Source: Anaerolineae bacterium | GTDB taxonomy: Bacteria > Chloroflexota > Anaerolineae > Promineifilales > Promineifilaceae | NCBI GenBank assembly: GCA_023954475.1 | Contig: JAMLHW010000003.1 | Coordinates: 186,001-250,000 of the forward strand | Direction: 5' to 3' | Length of the DNA: 64,000 nucleotides | Shown: positions 35,301-45,100 of the stretch, one piece after another | Layout: each line of letters begins with the position of its first letter | Numbering within the stretch: position 1 is the first letter of the stretch | Notes under the pieces: generated by a model | The model's input: the letters and a program-made list of their open reading frames with translations, nothing else | Told to the model about the DNA's origin: nothing | The model's database searches: none | Made by a program: the position numbers and the translations under genes

Positions 35301-37936
35301 CCGTTGTGCAGTGCTTTCTGCGCGCCGTTTAGTTGAAATCGCAGTTCGTCTGCCAGCGTTTGCACGTGTGGCTCTTTGAAAATGCCTTCATGCGAACCGG
35401 GTACAGTGATGATGCTTAGCGGTCCGCGTGCCAATGTATGCCATTCGATGTCTGGTCGGCGTGTGCTGAGAAGAGGTTGCGCTTGCGCTTGCAATAACAG
35501 CACAGGCTGATCGTACGGTTGTGGATGGTAGCCGGCGATAGCTTGCCAGTGGGCTTCGATCATGCGTTGCCGAAATGCCGGCAGTTCACTGCCATAATCG
35601 AGCAAATCGGCCGAATCGACTCCATTTGCTTTATCCATCATCCATCTGCCCGCAATGCGCTTCCAACCGACACGCGCTTTGCGTCGTACGCGCTGCATGA
35701 CCTGCCGGCTACCTAACTCGCGCATCGCGCTCGTCCAATGAGGAAAATTGCCAACGACGTGTAGTGCACCGCGCGACAACTTCTCGAGCTGCGAACCGTC
35801 ATCCGCAACGTACGGAGCGTGGTCGAACATGACCAGTAGTGCCACTGTTTCGCCGCGCTCTGCTAATTGATGTGCCATTTCCAGCGCTACCGTGCCGCCT
35901 AAGCTGGCGCCGCCGAGAAAATAAGGGCCTTCCGGCTGCACCCGCTTGATCTCGTCGATATAAAACGCAGCCATTGCCGCCATATCGTCAAACGGCTCCG
36001 AAACGCCGTCGAGACCGCGTGCCCGTACGCCGTAGAAAGGTTGGTGGGGAGCGAGCAGCTCGCCTAACAGTCGAAACCAGAGTACGTCGCCCGTCAATCC
36101 GTGAATGCAAAACAGTGGCGTTTTATCGCCCAAAGGCTGAATCGGCACCAGAGACGACCATTGGTCATTATCGCTGTTTTCTGAAATCAACCGTGCCAAT
36201 TGCGCCACAGTGGTTGCTTCGAAAAGCGTCGCCAACGGTAGATGGACATCGAATTCTTCGCGAATCTGAGTGAATAAACGCAGTGCTGAAAGAGAATGGC
36301 CGCCCAACTCGAAGAAATTGTCGTCGATGCCGACGCGTTCGATGCCGAGAACATCTTGCCAGACCCGCGCCAGATTGCGTTCCAGATCGGTATGTGGTGC
36401 GATGTATGGATGAAGGACGCTGACTTGAGCTGTATCAGGGTATGCGTCGGGTGACGTAATTCGGCCGATTTCCCCGTCCAGATCAGCGACCATCTCCTCC
36501 AGCACGCCGATTAGTTCAGCCGCAAGCTGCATGACCGTTTCGCGTTCAAACAAAGAGGCGCGATAGGTCAATTTGCCCTGTAGGTGGGCATCGGCTGCCG
36601 TTACCTCCAGTGACAGATCGTACTGCACGGCATCATTGAATGTGGGAATGGTTTCGACGTCGATTCCCGACAGGCGCAGCGTTTGTTCGGCCGAATCCTG
36701 CACCAAGACCATTGCCCGCGACAGTGGTGTATGCGCCAGATTGGGAAACGAAGCGACTTCGCTGAATGGAAATGTTTGCTGCGCTAATGCAGCCATAACC
36801 GTAGAATGCGTTTGTTGCAAGGCGTCGCGCAGCGTCAATGCCGCAGAAAAGTTGGTATACAGCAGCAGCGTGTTGTTGAAATAGCCAATCATTCGGCCGA
36901 ATTCAGCCCGATCGCGCCCCGCTACCGGTGTGCAAACGAGCAGCTTTGTCTGCCCGGTGTGTCGTTGCAACAGCACGTCAAACGCCGTCAAAAAGACGGT
37001 AAACAATGTCACGCCCTCACGGCGAGCCAGCTTGCGCAGCGCAGCGATGAGATTGTGCTCGAAGTGCAACGGTATAAACTGCCCATCGGCCGCCGGGCGC
37101 TGCGTTAGATGATGGTCGACCGGTAGCAGTAACGACGGTACATCGTTGGCCAATTGCGTCTGCCAGTACGTGCGTGCAGCAGCACCGGCGTCAGATGCCA
37201 ACCAGTTGCGCTGCCAGACAGCATAATCGGCATATTGCAGTGGCAGCGGGTCCCAGTCAGGCACATCTGCGCCACGTGCCTGACGATAAGCATGATCCAA
37301 CTCATCGTAGAAAACGGCAAACGATTGTCCGTCTGAAATCGTGTGGTGCATGAGTAGAATGAGGACATGTTCGGCCGAATTCACTTTCACCAAAGTCGGC
37401 CGAAACAACGGTCCAGCCTGCAAATCAAACGGACGACGCACCTCGGCTGCGATGATCGCCTCTAAACTGCTGTAAGGATCGGTCGCATCGGCAACGGACT
37501 CGCGTTGCAATAACACCGTTGGCTCGCCAATTGCCTGTATCGGAGTGCCGTCTTTGCCTTTAGGAAATGTCGTGCGCAGGATTTCGTGGCGTTCGCTGAC
37601 TGCATGCAATGCTTTCTCCAGCGCCGCAATGTCTAGCGGCCCGCACAATCGAAAGGCAATATACATGTTGTAGGCGCTATTGTCCGGCGTGAGTCGCAGC
37701 AATTGCCACAATTGTTCTTGTGCGACGGAGAGCGGTAGCGGCGCTGCACGTGAGACGCGGACAATGGGCGTTGTCTCGGTTAGCAGGGCGAGCAGATCAG
37801 CTTTGTGCGCCGCCAGTTCGCTCTTAATGGCCGGTGTGACCGCGCCTTTGGGTGCATTGATGCGCAGTTTGCCGTTTTCGGCCGAAAGTTGAATATCGAG
37901 CGCTCGTAACTGCGCCAAAAAATCGAACAGGTTCAA
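35282..37936 (-). CDS. Terminal nonribosomal peptide synthetase: docking-C-PCP-TE
   Basis: An 884-residue final synthetase subunit. Residues 1-52 form a TubC-type docking domain (MNLFDFLAQLRALDIQLS start). A condensation domain (about 66-480) has the intact HHTISDG motif near 196, and a carrier domain has FFELGGHSLSAL near 545. A thioesterase (about 610-880) has GGASLGG, the Ser nucleophile loop, near 671. No adenylation domain is present, so its carrier must be loaded in trans or passed over. The start is TTG 37936, overlapping the stop of the previous gene as TTGA. The previous protein ends in an acidic tail suited to a TubC partner. It releases the finished peptide by hydrolysis or cyclisation. 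Confidence 0.93.
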   Translation of the reverse strand: MNLFDFLAQLRALDIQLSAENGKLRINAPKGAVTPAIKSELAAHKADLLALLTETTPIVRVSRAAPLPLSVAQEQLWQLLRLTPDNSAYNMYIAFRLCGPLDIAALEKALHAVSERHEILRTTFPKGKDGTPIQAIGEPTVLLQRESVADATDPYSSLEAIIAAEVRRPFDLQAGPLFRPTLVKVNSAEHVLILLMHHTISDGQSFAVFYDELDHAYRQARGADVPDWDPLPLQYADYAVWQRNWLASDAGAAARTYWQTQLANDVPSLLLPVDHHLTQRPAADGQFIPLHFEHNLIAALRKLARREGVTLFTVFLTAFDVLLQRHTGQTKLLVCTPVAGRDRAEFGRMIGYFNNTLLLYTNFSAALTLRDALQQTHSTVMAALAQQTFPFSEVASFPNLAHTPLSRAMVLVQDSAEQTLRLSGIDVETIPTFNDAVQYDLSLEVTAADAHLQGKLTYRASLFERETVMQLAAELIGVLEEMVADLDGEIGRITSPDAYPDTAQVSVLHPYIAPHTDLERNLARVWQDVLGIERVGIDDNFFELGGHSLSALRLFTQIREEFDVHLPLATLFEATTVAQLARLISENSDNDQWSSLVPIQPLGDKTPLFCIHGLTGDVLWFRLLGELLAPHQPFYGVRARGLDGVSEPFDDMAAMAAFYIDEIKRVQPEGPYFLGGASLGGTVALEMAHQLAERGETVALLVMFDHAPYVADDGSQLEKLSRGALHVVGNFPHWTSAMRELGSRQVMQRVRRKARVGWKRIAGRWMMDKANGVDSADLLDYGSELPAFRQRMIEAHWQAIAGYHPQPYDQPVLLLQAQAQPLLSTRRPDIEWHTLARGPLSIITVPGSHEGIFKEPHVQTLADELRFQLNGAQKALHNGYVSKS

Positions 37937-38523
37937 ATCTCAAAATCCTCACGATCATCATCGCTGTCAATCGCGCCGCGAGTCGCCCATTGCAATGTGT
38001 CGATGCGCTCTGCTTGACCGGCAATGGTGCGTACGTCGAGGACGGCGTTGAGCGGCAGTTCCAGCCCAAACGTGCGCCGCAAGCGGGAGACGAGCTGCGT
38101 CACAAGCAGTGAGTGACCGCCCAATTCAAAGAAATCGTCATGCACACCAATCGTTTCAAAACCGAGCAAATCAGCCCAAATTGCCGCAATTGCCCGTTCT
38201 GTTTCACTTTCCGGCGCGACAAATTCATTGTCAAATGTGTTCCACGCCGGGTCAGGATCAGGTAATGCGCGGCGGTCGAGCTTGCCGTTTGGTGTCTGTG
38301 GCAGGGCATCGAGGAACACGAAATGGGCCGGCGTCATATAGGCGGGCAGGCGATCCTGCAAATAAGTGCGCAATTCGGCCGAAGTCGGAAACACCATCTG
38401 GTCAGTAACAACATAGGCAACCAGTTGCAAGGGCGCAGCGACCGCTTGCTTTTCGGTCAATAGCTTCGCCAGTTTTTCCCTTTGTGTTGCTGTCAACGCC
38501 TCGATCTGGTGTCGCATGTTCAT
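37933..38523 (-). CDS. Split adenylation domain C-terminal part plus carrier domain
   Basis: This 196-residue protein has a short helical N-terminus (ALTATQREKLAKLL), then LQLVAYVV, and the A9 and A10 motifs of an adenylation domain (LPAYMTP at about 59-65; NGKLDR at 79-84). A carrier domain follows with DDFFELGGHSLL, Ser138 being the phosphopantetheine site. The large N-terminal adenylation part, motifs A1-A8, is absent here; it ends the gene at 39321. The A10 lysine needed for adenylation is here, so activity would need the two proteins to associate. It overlaps the methyltransferase gene by ATGA and ends in an acidic tail (DSDDDREDFEI). Confidence 0.9.
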   Translation of the reverse strand: MNMRHQIEALTATQREKLAKLLTEKQAVAAPLQLVAYVVTDQMVFPTSAELRTYLQDRLPAYMTPAHFVFLDALPQTPNGKLDRRALPDPDPAWNTFDNEFVAPESETERAIAAIWADLLGFETIGVHDDFFELGGHSLLVTQLVSRLRRTFGLELPLNAVLDVRTIAGQAERIDTLQWATRGAIDSDDDREDFEI

Positions 38524-39314
38524 TTAACCGCCTTCACGACGACCATCGAATCGGCCCACCAGGCGTCGTGGACATCTTGCGGCAGGTTGAGGTTGTCAAC
38601 GACGCGCAAGGTCACCTCGCTGAAATGGTCAAACAGCAGCCTTTGGTGAGCGCGGCTAAATGAGTCGATTTCATTGGTTAGGTAAGTGAAAATACCGCCG
38701 GGACGCAGCACACGGGCCGCCGTCGGGAAAAAATGACCGGCGAATGTCACACTGCGCACGACTTGCTCCAGGTATTCGTCTTCGCTCATTGGATACGTGT
38801 GAAAAAAGACGCCATCATAGCGCCCCATTTGATCGACGACGTCTTGCCAGCGCCCGTGAATGACGCGAATGTCGCGGTCAGGATAGTGTGAGCGCCAGCG
38901 CTGGAATCGGCCGATAATCGCATCGCTGACCTCGACAATCGTATGTGAGGCGACACCGCGCTGCTGAATCATTTCGGCCGAAACGCCGCGTCCAAACCCG
39001 ATTTCCAGTACATCACCGTGTGTTTCGGTGACAATGTCAGCCATGGCCTGCATAATCGGGCGCTGCCATTCCTCCATGATTTGTTCGTCCGCCGGATCAT
39101 CTTCTGTCCAATGGTCGGGTTGCAGCGATGCGTCCGCGCCGGGCACAAATTTCTGAGCAACTGCGTTGAGGTGAATCAAATGGTGTGCAAATTCATCCAG
39201 GGCCGTGTTGAGCAGCCAATTGCGCTGGCCGTCGCGGGGCGGACGAATGAAGTTAGGATTGCGGATTTGCAGCGAAATGTCAAAATCGCGCAGGCGCTTG
39301 AGACGTCGAGTCAT
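38520..39314 (-). CDS. Free methyltransferase lying between the two halves of a split adenylation domain
   Basis: This 264-residue SAM methyltransferase resembles guanidinoacetate methyltransferase. The SAM loop is DVLEIGFGRGVSAEMI, then HTIVEVSDAI, and DGVFFHTYPMSEDEYLEQV, a segment typical of that family. LRPGGIFTYLTNE follows. A long N-terminal extension (PPRDGQRNWLLNTALDEF) resembles methyltransferases embedded in adenylation domains. It starts nine bases after the stop of the upstream synthetase gene and in the same frame: TGA, two codons, then ATG. Reading through that one TGA would fuse it to the adenylation domain. It overlaps the next gene by ATGA. It probably methylates the carrier-bound residue of this module; N- versus O- or C-methylation is not decidable. 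Confidence 0.88.
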   Translation of the reverse strand: MTRRLKRLRDFDISLQIRNPNFIRPPRDGQRNWLLNTALDEFAHHLIHLNAVAQKFVPGADASLQPDHWTEDDPADEQIMEEWQRPIMQAMADIVTETHGDVLEIGFGRGVSAEMIQQRGVASHTIVEVSDAIIGRFQRWRSHYPDRDIRVIHGRWQDVVDQMGRYDGVFFHTYPMSEDEYLEQVVRSVTFAGHFFPTAARVLRPGGIFTYLTNEIDSFSRAHQRLLFDHFSEVTLRVVDNLNLPQDVHDAWWADSMVVVKAVK

Positions 39315-39320
39315 GAGTTC

Positions 39321-42170
39321 TCACGATTGAACGGCTGCGAGTAGTTCGCGAGCCGTATGCGGGTCGAGTTGGCTGATGGCAGTGACGAGCGCGTCAATAT
39401 CGGCCGAATCAATGGCACTGTGTACCGGTCGCGCAATGACGGCAGCTTCTTCGACCAGCGGATGCGTAGTGAGTGCTGCTTCGATTTCACCGAGTTCAAT
39501 GCGGTGACCGCGAATCTTGACCTGATCGTCGATTCGTCCTAGAAATTCCAGATTGCCATTGGCCAGCCAGCGGGCGCGATCGCCGGTGCGATAAAGCATA
39601 CCGTCTGCAAACGGATTCGGCAGAAATTTTTCGGCCGATAGCTCAGGTCGCTGCCAATAGCCGGAGACGACACCGGCACCGCCAATGACCAGTTCGCCCG
39701 GTACGCCAATAGGAACCGGGTGCAGTTGCGCGTCGAGGACATACGCTTGCATACGCGGAATTGGTCGGCCGATGGGCGCAGTTGCCCCAACAATACTGCC
39801 ATCCTGTGGCAGACGGTAGACGGTGCTCCAGACGGTACCTTCTGTCGGGCCGTACTCGTTGTAAAGCGCCGCGTGTGGCACGACACGCGCGTGCAGGCGA
39901 CCAAGCGCAGACGGACACGCTTCTCCGGCGACGATGACGACTTGCAGCGACTGCAACTGCGCGGGTTCGGCATATTCCAGCAGCAATTTGTAAAGCGACG
40001 GCAGCATCAAAGTATGTGTTACGCGATGGGCGGCAATGCTTTGCGCCAGAATTGCAGTATCCTGGGTCGCGTTTTCCGGTGGCAAGATCAGTGTACCGCC
40101 CTGACACAATGCCCAGAAAATGCCCGCTACCGAACTGTCGAAAGCGAACGACGACAGCAACAAAAAGCGCTGTGCCGGCTGATCGTAGACGTGAAAACGG
40201 GCTGTAGTCGAATAGGTGAGTTGACGGTGGCTGACGGTAACCCCTTTCGGCCGACCGGTTGAACCGGATGTGTAGATCATATAGGCCGGATCGTCAATTG
40301 AAGCCGTAATCGCAGGCGCAGCGGCTGACGTTTGCTCGTCGATGATCAATGTGTTTGCAGCGGCAATGAGGTGACGCAGTGCGGTGTTTGTAATGACAAG
40401 CCTGGATCCGCTGTCCGTCTGCATCAATGCCAGCCGCTCCGGTGGATAAGTGGGGTCGAGCGGTACATAGGCGGCTCCGGATTTGAGCACGCCGAGCAAG
40501 GCAACCAATAAATCGGCCGAACGGTCCAGACAAATGCCGACAAAATCACCCGGTTTAACACCATTGCCGATCAATTGGTGGGCAATGTAATTGGCACGGC
40601 TATCCAGAGCCGCGTAGCTCATTGTGTCCGTCGCGGTTTGAACGGCGACGGCATGCGGTGTTGCCTTTGCATGATGGTGAATCAAGGCGTGGGCCGGCTG
40701 CGCGGGAGGCTCCGGAGCGTCAGCGTGTTGCCACGTTTGCAGCAGGTCGCGTTCGGCGGTGGGCAGTATGGTGAGCAATCCTACCGATTGCGCGGGATCA
40801 TCGGCGATGCTGTGCAACAGCGTGGCGAAATGAGTAGCCATGCGCGTGATTGTACTGGCGTCAAACAAATCGCTGCTGTACTCGAGATGCATGACGGGAT
40901 TTTCGGCCGAATCAGTCACGAACAACGTCAAATCGAATTTTGAGGCACCGAAATCGAGTTCCAACGGTTCCAGTTCCAGTCCGGGAAATGCGACATCAGT
41001 TGTCGGAGCGGTCAACTGCACAGCCATCACTTGAAACAATGGATTGTAACTGGGATCGCGTTCCGGTTGCAGCGCCTCAACCAACCGTTCAAACGGCAGC
41101 GCCTGGTGTGCGTAACCGTCCAGCGCCGTCTGTCGCACCGCTTCCAGCACCGTCATGAACGACATATCCGGCTCGATTTGCACGCGAATGACGATTGAAT
41201 TGACGAAAAAACCGATCAGATTTTGCAGCTCAGGACGCGACCTTAGCGTAATCGGAATGCCAATAGCGATGTCGCGCTGCCCGGTATAGCGGGCAAGCAA
41301 GACGGCAAACGCGGCCAACATAGTCATGAATGGGGTCGCGCCTATTGTTTGCCCCAAAGCGACCACCTTCTGCACAGTCGTGCGATCCAGAGTATGTGTT
41401 TGCACGGCACCGTCAAAGCGCTGCTGTGCCGGGCGTGGCCGGTCGGTGGGAAGCTGCAACACGCCCAGGTCACCATCCAGTTGCTCGCGCCAATAGGTGA
41501 GATCGGCTTGTTCTGACCATTTTTGCGACCGCTGCCAATGCGCATAATCCTCGAATTGAAGCGGCATGGGGAGCAATGGCGCAACGGGTACCCCGCAATG
41601 TGCGGCGTAACGCCGGGCCAATTCGCGCCAGATGATGCCGGTAGACCATTCGTCGCAGATGATGTGATGGATGACCAGGAGGAGTATGTGTGTTTCGGCC
41701 GATTCCCGGATCAGATGTACGCGAAACAACGGCCCGTTTTCTAAATCAAATGGCTCCTGGGCGGAGGCCGTCGCGTAAGTCAGAGCGCTGTCTGTTCCAA
41801 AACGCAGATCGGCCTGTTTCAATTGGGCCGGTGCAGCGGGCAAAATGCGCTGGATGATGTCACCGTCTTCCAATGCAAATACGGTGCGCAAAACAGTATG
41901 GCGCTGCAGCAGGTCGTCGAGGGCGTGTTGCAGGGCATCGACATCGAGCGGGCCGGTCAGTCGTGCCGCGCTGTGCATGTTGTAGGCGGGTGATTCGGGT
42001 GCGAGTTGGTGCAGATACCAGAGGCGTTGCTGGCCGTAGGAGGCGAGAGATGGTGCTTCGGCCGATTTTCGGCCGATAGCGGATTGTATTGTCGCCGCCT
42101 GTTTGCCACGGAGACGTTGTGCCAGCAATGCTTGTTTCGCTGCCGATAGATTGCTTCGATCCTGCGCCAT
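39321..42170 (-). CDS. Nonribosomal peptide synthetase: C domain plus adenylation domain ending after motif A8
   Basis: A 949-residue subunit with a condensation domain (about 25-430) whose catalytic motif reads HHIICDE, Glu replacing the usual Gly. An adenylation domain follows with YTSGSTGRPKGV (A3, near 630), NEYGPTEGTVW (A5), YRTGDRARW (A7) and GRIDDQVKIRGHRIELGEIE (A8, about 877-896). About 50 residues later the protein stops at the loop where other synthetases carry an inserted methyltransferase. Motifs A9 and A10 and the carrier are encoded two genes on (37933). The specificity residues, read by eye, are D-S-A-M-I-A-E-V-W, for which I know no confident match. ATG 42170 lies 3 bases after the stop of the preceding gene. 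Confidence 0.92.
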   Translation of the reverse strand: MAQDRSNLSAAKQALLAQRLRGKQAATIQSAIGRKSAEAPSLASYGQQRLWYLHQLAPESPAYNMHSAARLTGPLDVDALQHALDDLLQRHTVLRTVFALEDGDIIQRILPAAPAQLKQADLRFGTDSALTYATASAQEPFDLENGPLFRVHLIRESAETHILLLVIHHIICDEWSTGIIWRELARRYAAHCGVPVAPLLPMPLQFEDYAHWQRSQKWSEQADLTYWREQLDGDLGVLQLPTDRPRPAQQRFDGAVQTHTLDRTTVQKVVALGQTIGATPFMTMLAAFAVLLARYTGQRDIAIGIPITLRSRPELQNLIGFFVNSIVIRVQIEPDMSFMTVLEAVRQTALDGYAHQALPFERLVEALQPERDPSYNPLFQVMAVQLTAPTTDVAFPGLELEPLELDFGASKFDLTLFVTDSAENPVMHLEYSSDLFDASTITRMATHFATLLHSIADDPAQSVGLLTILPTAERDLLQTWQHADAPEPPAQPAHALIHHHAKATPHAVAVQTATDTMSYAALDSRANYIAHQLIGNGVKPGDFVGICLDRSADLLVALLGVLKSGAAYVPLDPTYPPERLALMQTDSGSRLVITNTALRHLIAAANTLIIDEQTSAAAPAITASIDDPAYMIYTSGSTGRPKGVTVSHRQLTYSTTARFHVYDQPAQRFLLLSSFAFDSSVAGIFWALCQGGTLILPPENATQDTAILAQSIAAHRVTHTLMLPSLYKLLLEYAEPAQLQSLQVVIVAGEACPSALGRLHARVVPHAALYNEYGPTEGTVWSTVYRLPQDGSIVGATAPIGRPIPRMQAYVLDAQLHPVPIGVPGELVIGGAGVVSGYWQRPELSAEKFLPNPFADGMLYRTGDRARWLANGNLEFLGRIDDQVKIRGHRIELGEIEAALTTHPLVEEAAVIARPVHSAIDSADIDALVTAISQLDPHTARELLAAVQS

Positions 42171-42173
42171 CGA

Positions 42174-45100
42174 CTACTGCCCCCACTCAGCCAGCATCGC
42201 GGCAGCTTCATCATCAGACAACGCATCGATCTCAGCCATAATGGCTGCTTCAATTGCCTGCGCCAGCGCTGAAATGGTCGGTGCATTGAAAAAATCACGC
42301 AAGGGAATTGAAACCTCGAATTGTTGACGCACGGCACTGATCACTTGAATTGCGGGCAGCGAATGACCGCCGAGTTCGAAGAAATTGTCGTAGATGCCGA
42401 TTTCGTCCAGGTGCAACGCTTGTGCCCACAGCCCGGCAAGAATCGCTTCGAGATCGTTGCGTGGTGCGACCCATTCGGCCGAACCTTGTGGCCGTACGCC
42501 GTGTGGCGACGGCAATGCGTCGCGATCGACTTTCCCATTGGCGGTCAGCGGCAGCGCCTCAAGTGAAACGATGTGCGTGGGCAACATGAAGTCGGGCAAC
42601 GACGTGGCGAGGAATTGTCTTAGATCAGTAGATGTGACAGGCGCTGATGTGACGATATACGCAGTCAGTTGTTTGGGGTCATCTGTCGCCATGCGCGGCG
42701 TATAGTCAATCTTGTCGAGAACGGCGGCGACATAGGCTTCGTCAATATCGTCATCCAGTTCTTCCAGCGCTTCGTCGCGCTGTTTGTGACCCATGCGCAC
42801 GTCCCAACTGTAGGGCAGGGCGTAATTGTGATAACCGCGCTCCTTTTGATGGACCCAAATGCCGACATCGTTAATGAGGCAGTTGGTCGAGCGACCCGTG
42901 TCTTTCGGCCGAATCCACGGCACATGCGTATCGATGTAAGCGTACAATTGGTCGAGATCGACATCACAATAACGATAAAAATCGACAAACTGAATTTCTT
43001 CAAAAATGGCATTGTCGTCAAACAACGACGTGTCCAGCAGGCGCGAAACGGCATCCTGTTGGCGATGATACGCCTTGCGGGCGTCGAGGACGATTTGATC
43101 AATGCCGTCCGGATCGAAAGCACCACTGCGAAACAGGTCGGGCGTCAACCGCGTCTCGAAAAACTGGCCGCGCGACAAACCGGTGACGATATAACCGATG
43201 TTGTGTTGCCGCGCTAACTTGACGGACAAGGTGTAAATAACTTTGAAGCATCCGTTGCAGACGTTGCTGAAACGGGCGAGACTGTCGGCAAAGATGGCGT
43301 CCATGTGTTCCGTTCGGCCGAAAACATGATCGACGCCCAACTGTTCGGTCACACGCCGGATGTTGGCTTTGGCTTCATCGGAGATGTAGCCGTTGTCGAG
43401 TGTGAAAACGAGCGGATTTAGGCCGTGATCGACCACCTGACACAAGACGTAGGTGCTGTCTTTGCCGCCGCTGAGCAGGACAACGCAATCGTATTTGCCG
43501 CGTCGCCGGGCGCGCATCGCGGCTGCGACATCGCGAAAGGCGTCCATATCGCTGAAATACGCATCGGCCGAATCGCGGTATCCGTCAAAGTCGCGGCAAA
43601 TGTGGCAAATGCCATCGACAAACGTGATGTCGGGATAATTGGAGGCAATACCGCAGCGGTCGCAGTAAGTGATCGGTGAATTGGGTTTCGAATTATGGGA
43701 TGAGACGGTGACGACAGCTTCGGTAACCGCGGGATGGGCGAGCAGGGCGGCTTCAATTTCACCGAGTTCGATGCGTGCGCCGCGAATTTTTACCTGATGG
43801 TCGGCGCGACCGAGGAATTCGATTTGGCCGTCGTCGCCCCATCGGGCAAGATCGCCGGTGCGATAGAAGCGCTCGCTGCCAATGCCTTCCACAGCAAGCG
43901 CAATGAAGCGGTCGGCGGTCAATTGTGGCCGGTTGTGATAGCCGCGCCCTACGCCCGCTCCGCCGATCAGCAGTTCGCCGATGACGCCGGTCGGTGCGGG
44001 CTGGTCGCGCTTGTCCAGAATGACGATGTTCGTGTTGGCTATCGGTCGGCCGATGGGAACGGATGGTTTTATATCGGCCGAAGGGTCAAAGTGGTGGCAC
44101 ATCGCGCCGACTACCGTTTCCGTGGGGCCGTACTCATTGTAAATTGCGACATTTCGGCCGAATTGCTCATAAATACTGTGCGCCAATTCTGTTTTGAAAT
44201 CTTCACCACCGACGATGAGGCGCTTGATGCGGCGTGGCGCGAATCCCTGTTCGCGCACAAGAGCGAGATGGGCAGGTGTCAGTTTGACCACATCGACCGC
44301 ATCGTCCTCAAAGACACGCAAAACAAGTAAGCGTTTGGCGTCTTCGCTGTCATCGCCATAAATAACAATTTCCCCGCCGGAGATCAGCGGAACATAGATC
44401 GAGGTCACCGTCAGATCAAATGCTAGCGACGAAAACAGGGGAAAGGCGCAGCATTCACCCTGTGTGTAGCGATCACGCGCCCACAGCACATAATTCGTCA
44501 AGCCGCCGTGTGTGAGCAGCGTGCCTTTAGGCTGTCCGGTGGAGCCGGAGGTGTAAATAGTATAAATGAGCTGCTCGACAGTAATGCTTTGAGCCGGATT
44601 GGCAACTGATTCTCGTTTAATCTGATCCCAATCGCTATCAACACAAATCAGTGTGATGCGATCTGATGGTATGATCGATTTCAGCCTGTCTGATGTGATC
44701 ACCATCTGCACGCCGGCATCGCCGAGCATGTATTCAAGACGTGCCGCCGGGTAAGCGGGATCGAGCGGCAGGTAAGCGCCACCGGTTTTGAGAATGCCGA
44801 GTAATGTGACGATTGTTTCGGCCGAATGCTCCAGACAAACGCCGACAATCGTCTCGGCACCGACGCCACGTTGTGCCAGAAAATGTGCCAGTTGGTTAGC
44901 GCGTGCGTTAAGCGCGGCGTACGTAATCACGGTGTCACCATCACGCACAGCCACTGCGTCCGGCGTGGTGATGACCTGTTGCTCAAAGAGCGCAACGACA
45001 TTGGCGTCTGGCATCATGGCGACGGCGGTGGCGTTAAAATCGATGAGAGTGGCTTGTTTTTCGGCCGAACTCAGCAGCGATACAGCACGCAGCGCCATCT

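Noticed and set aside
39315-39323. TGA as a selenocysteine codon joining the adenylation half to the methyltransferase
   Set aside because: No selenoprotein context, no visible SECIS-like hairpin, and the methyltransferase has its own ATG two codons later. A plain stop or sequencing error is simpler.
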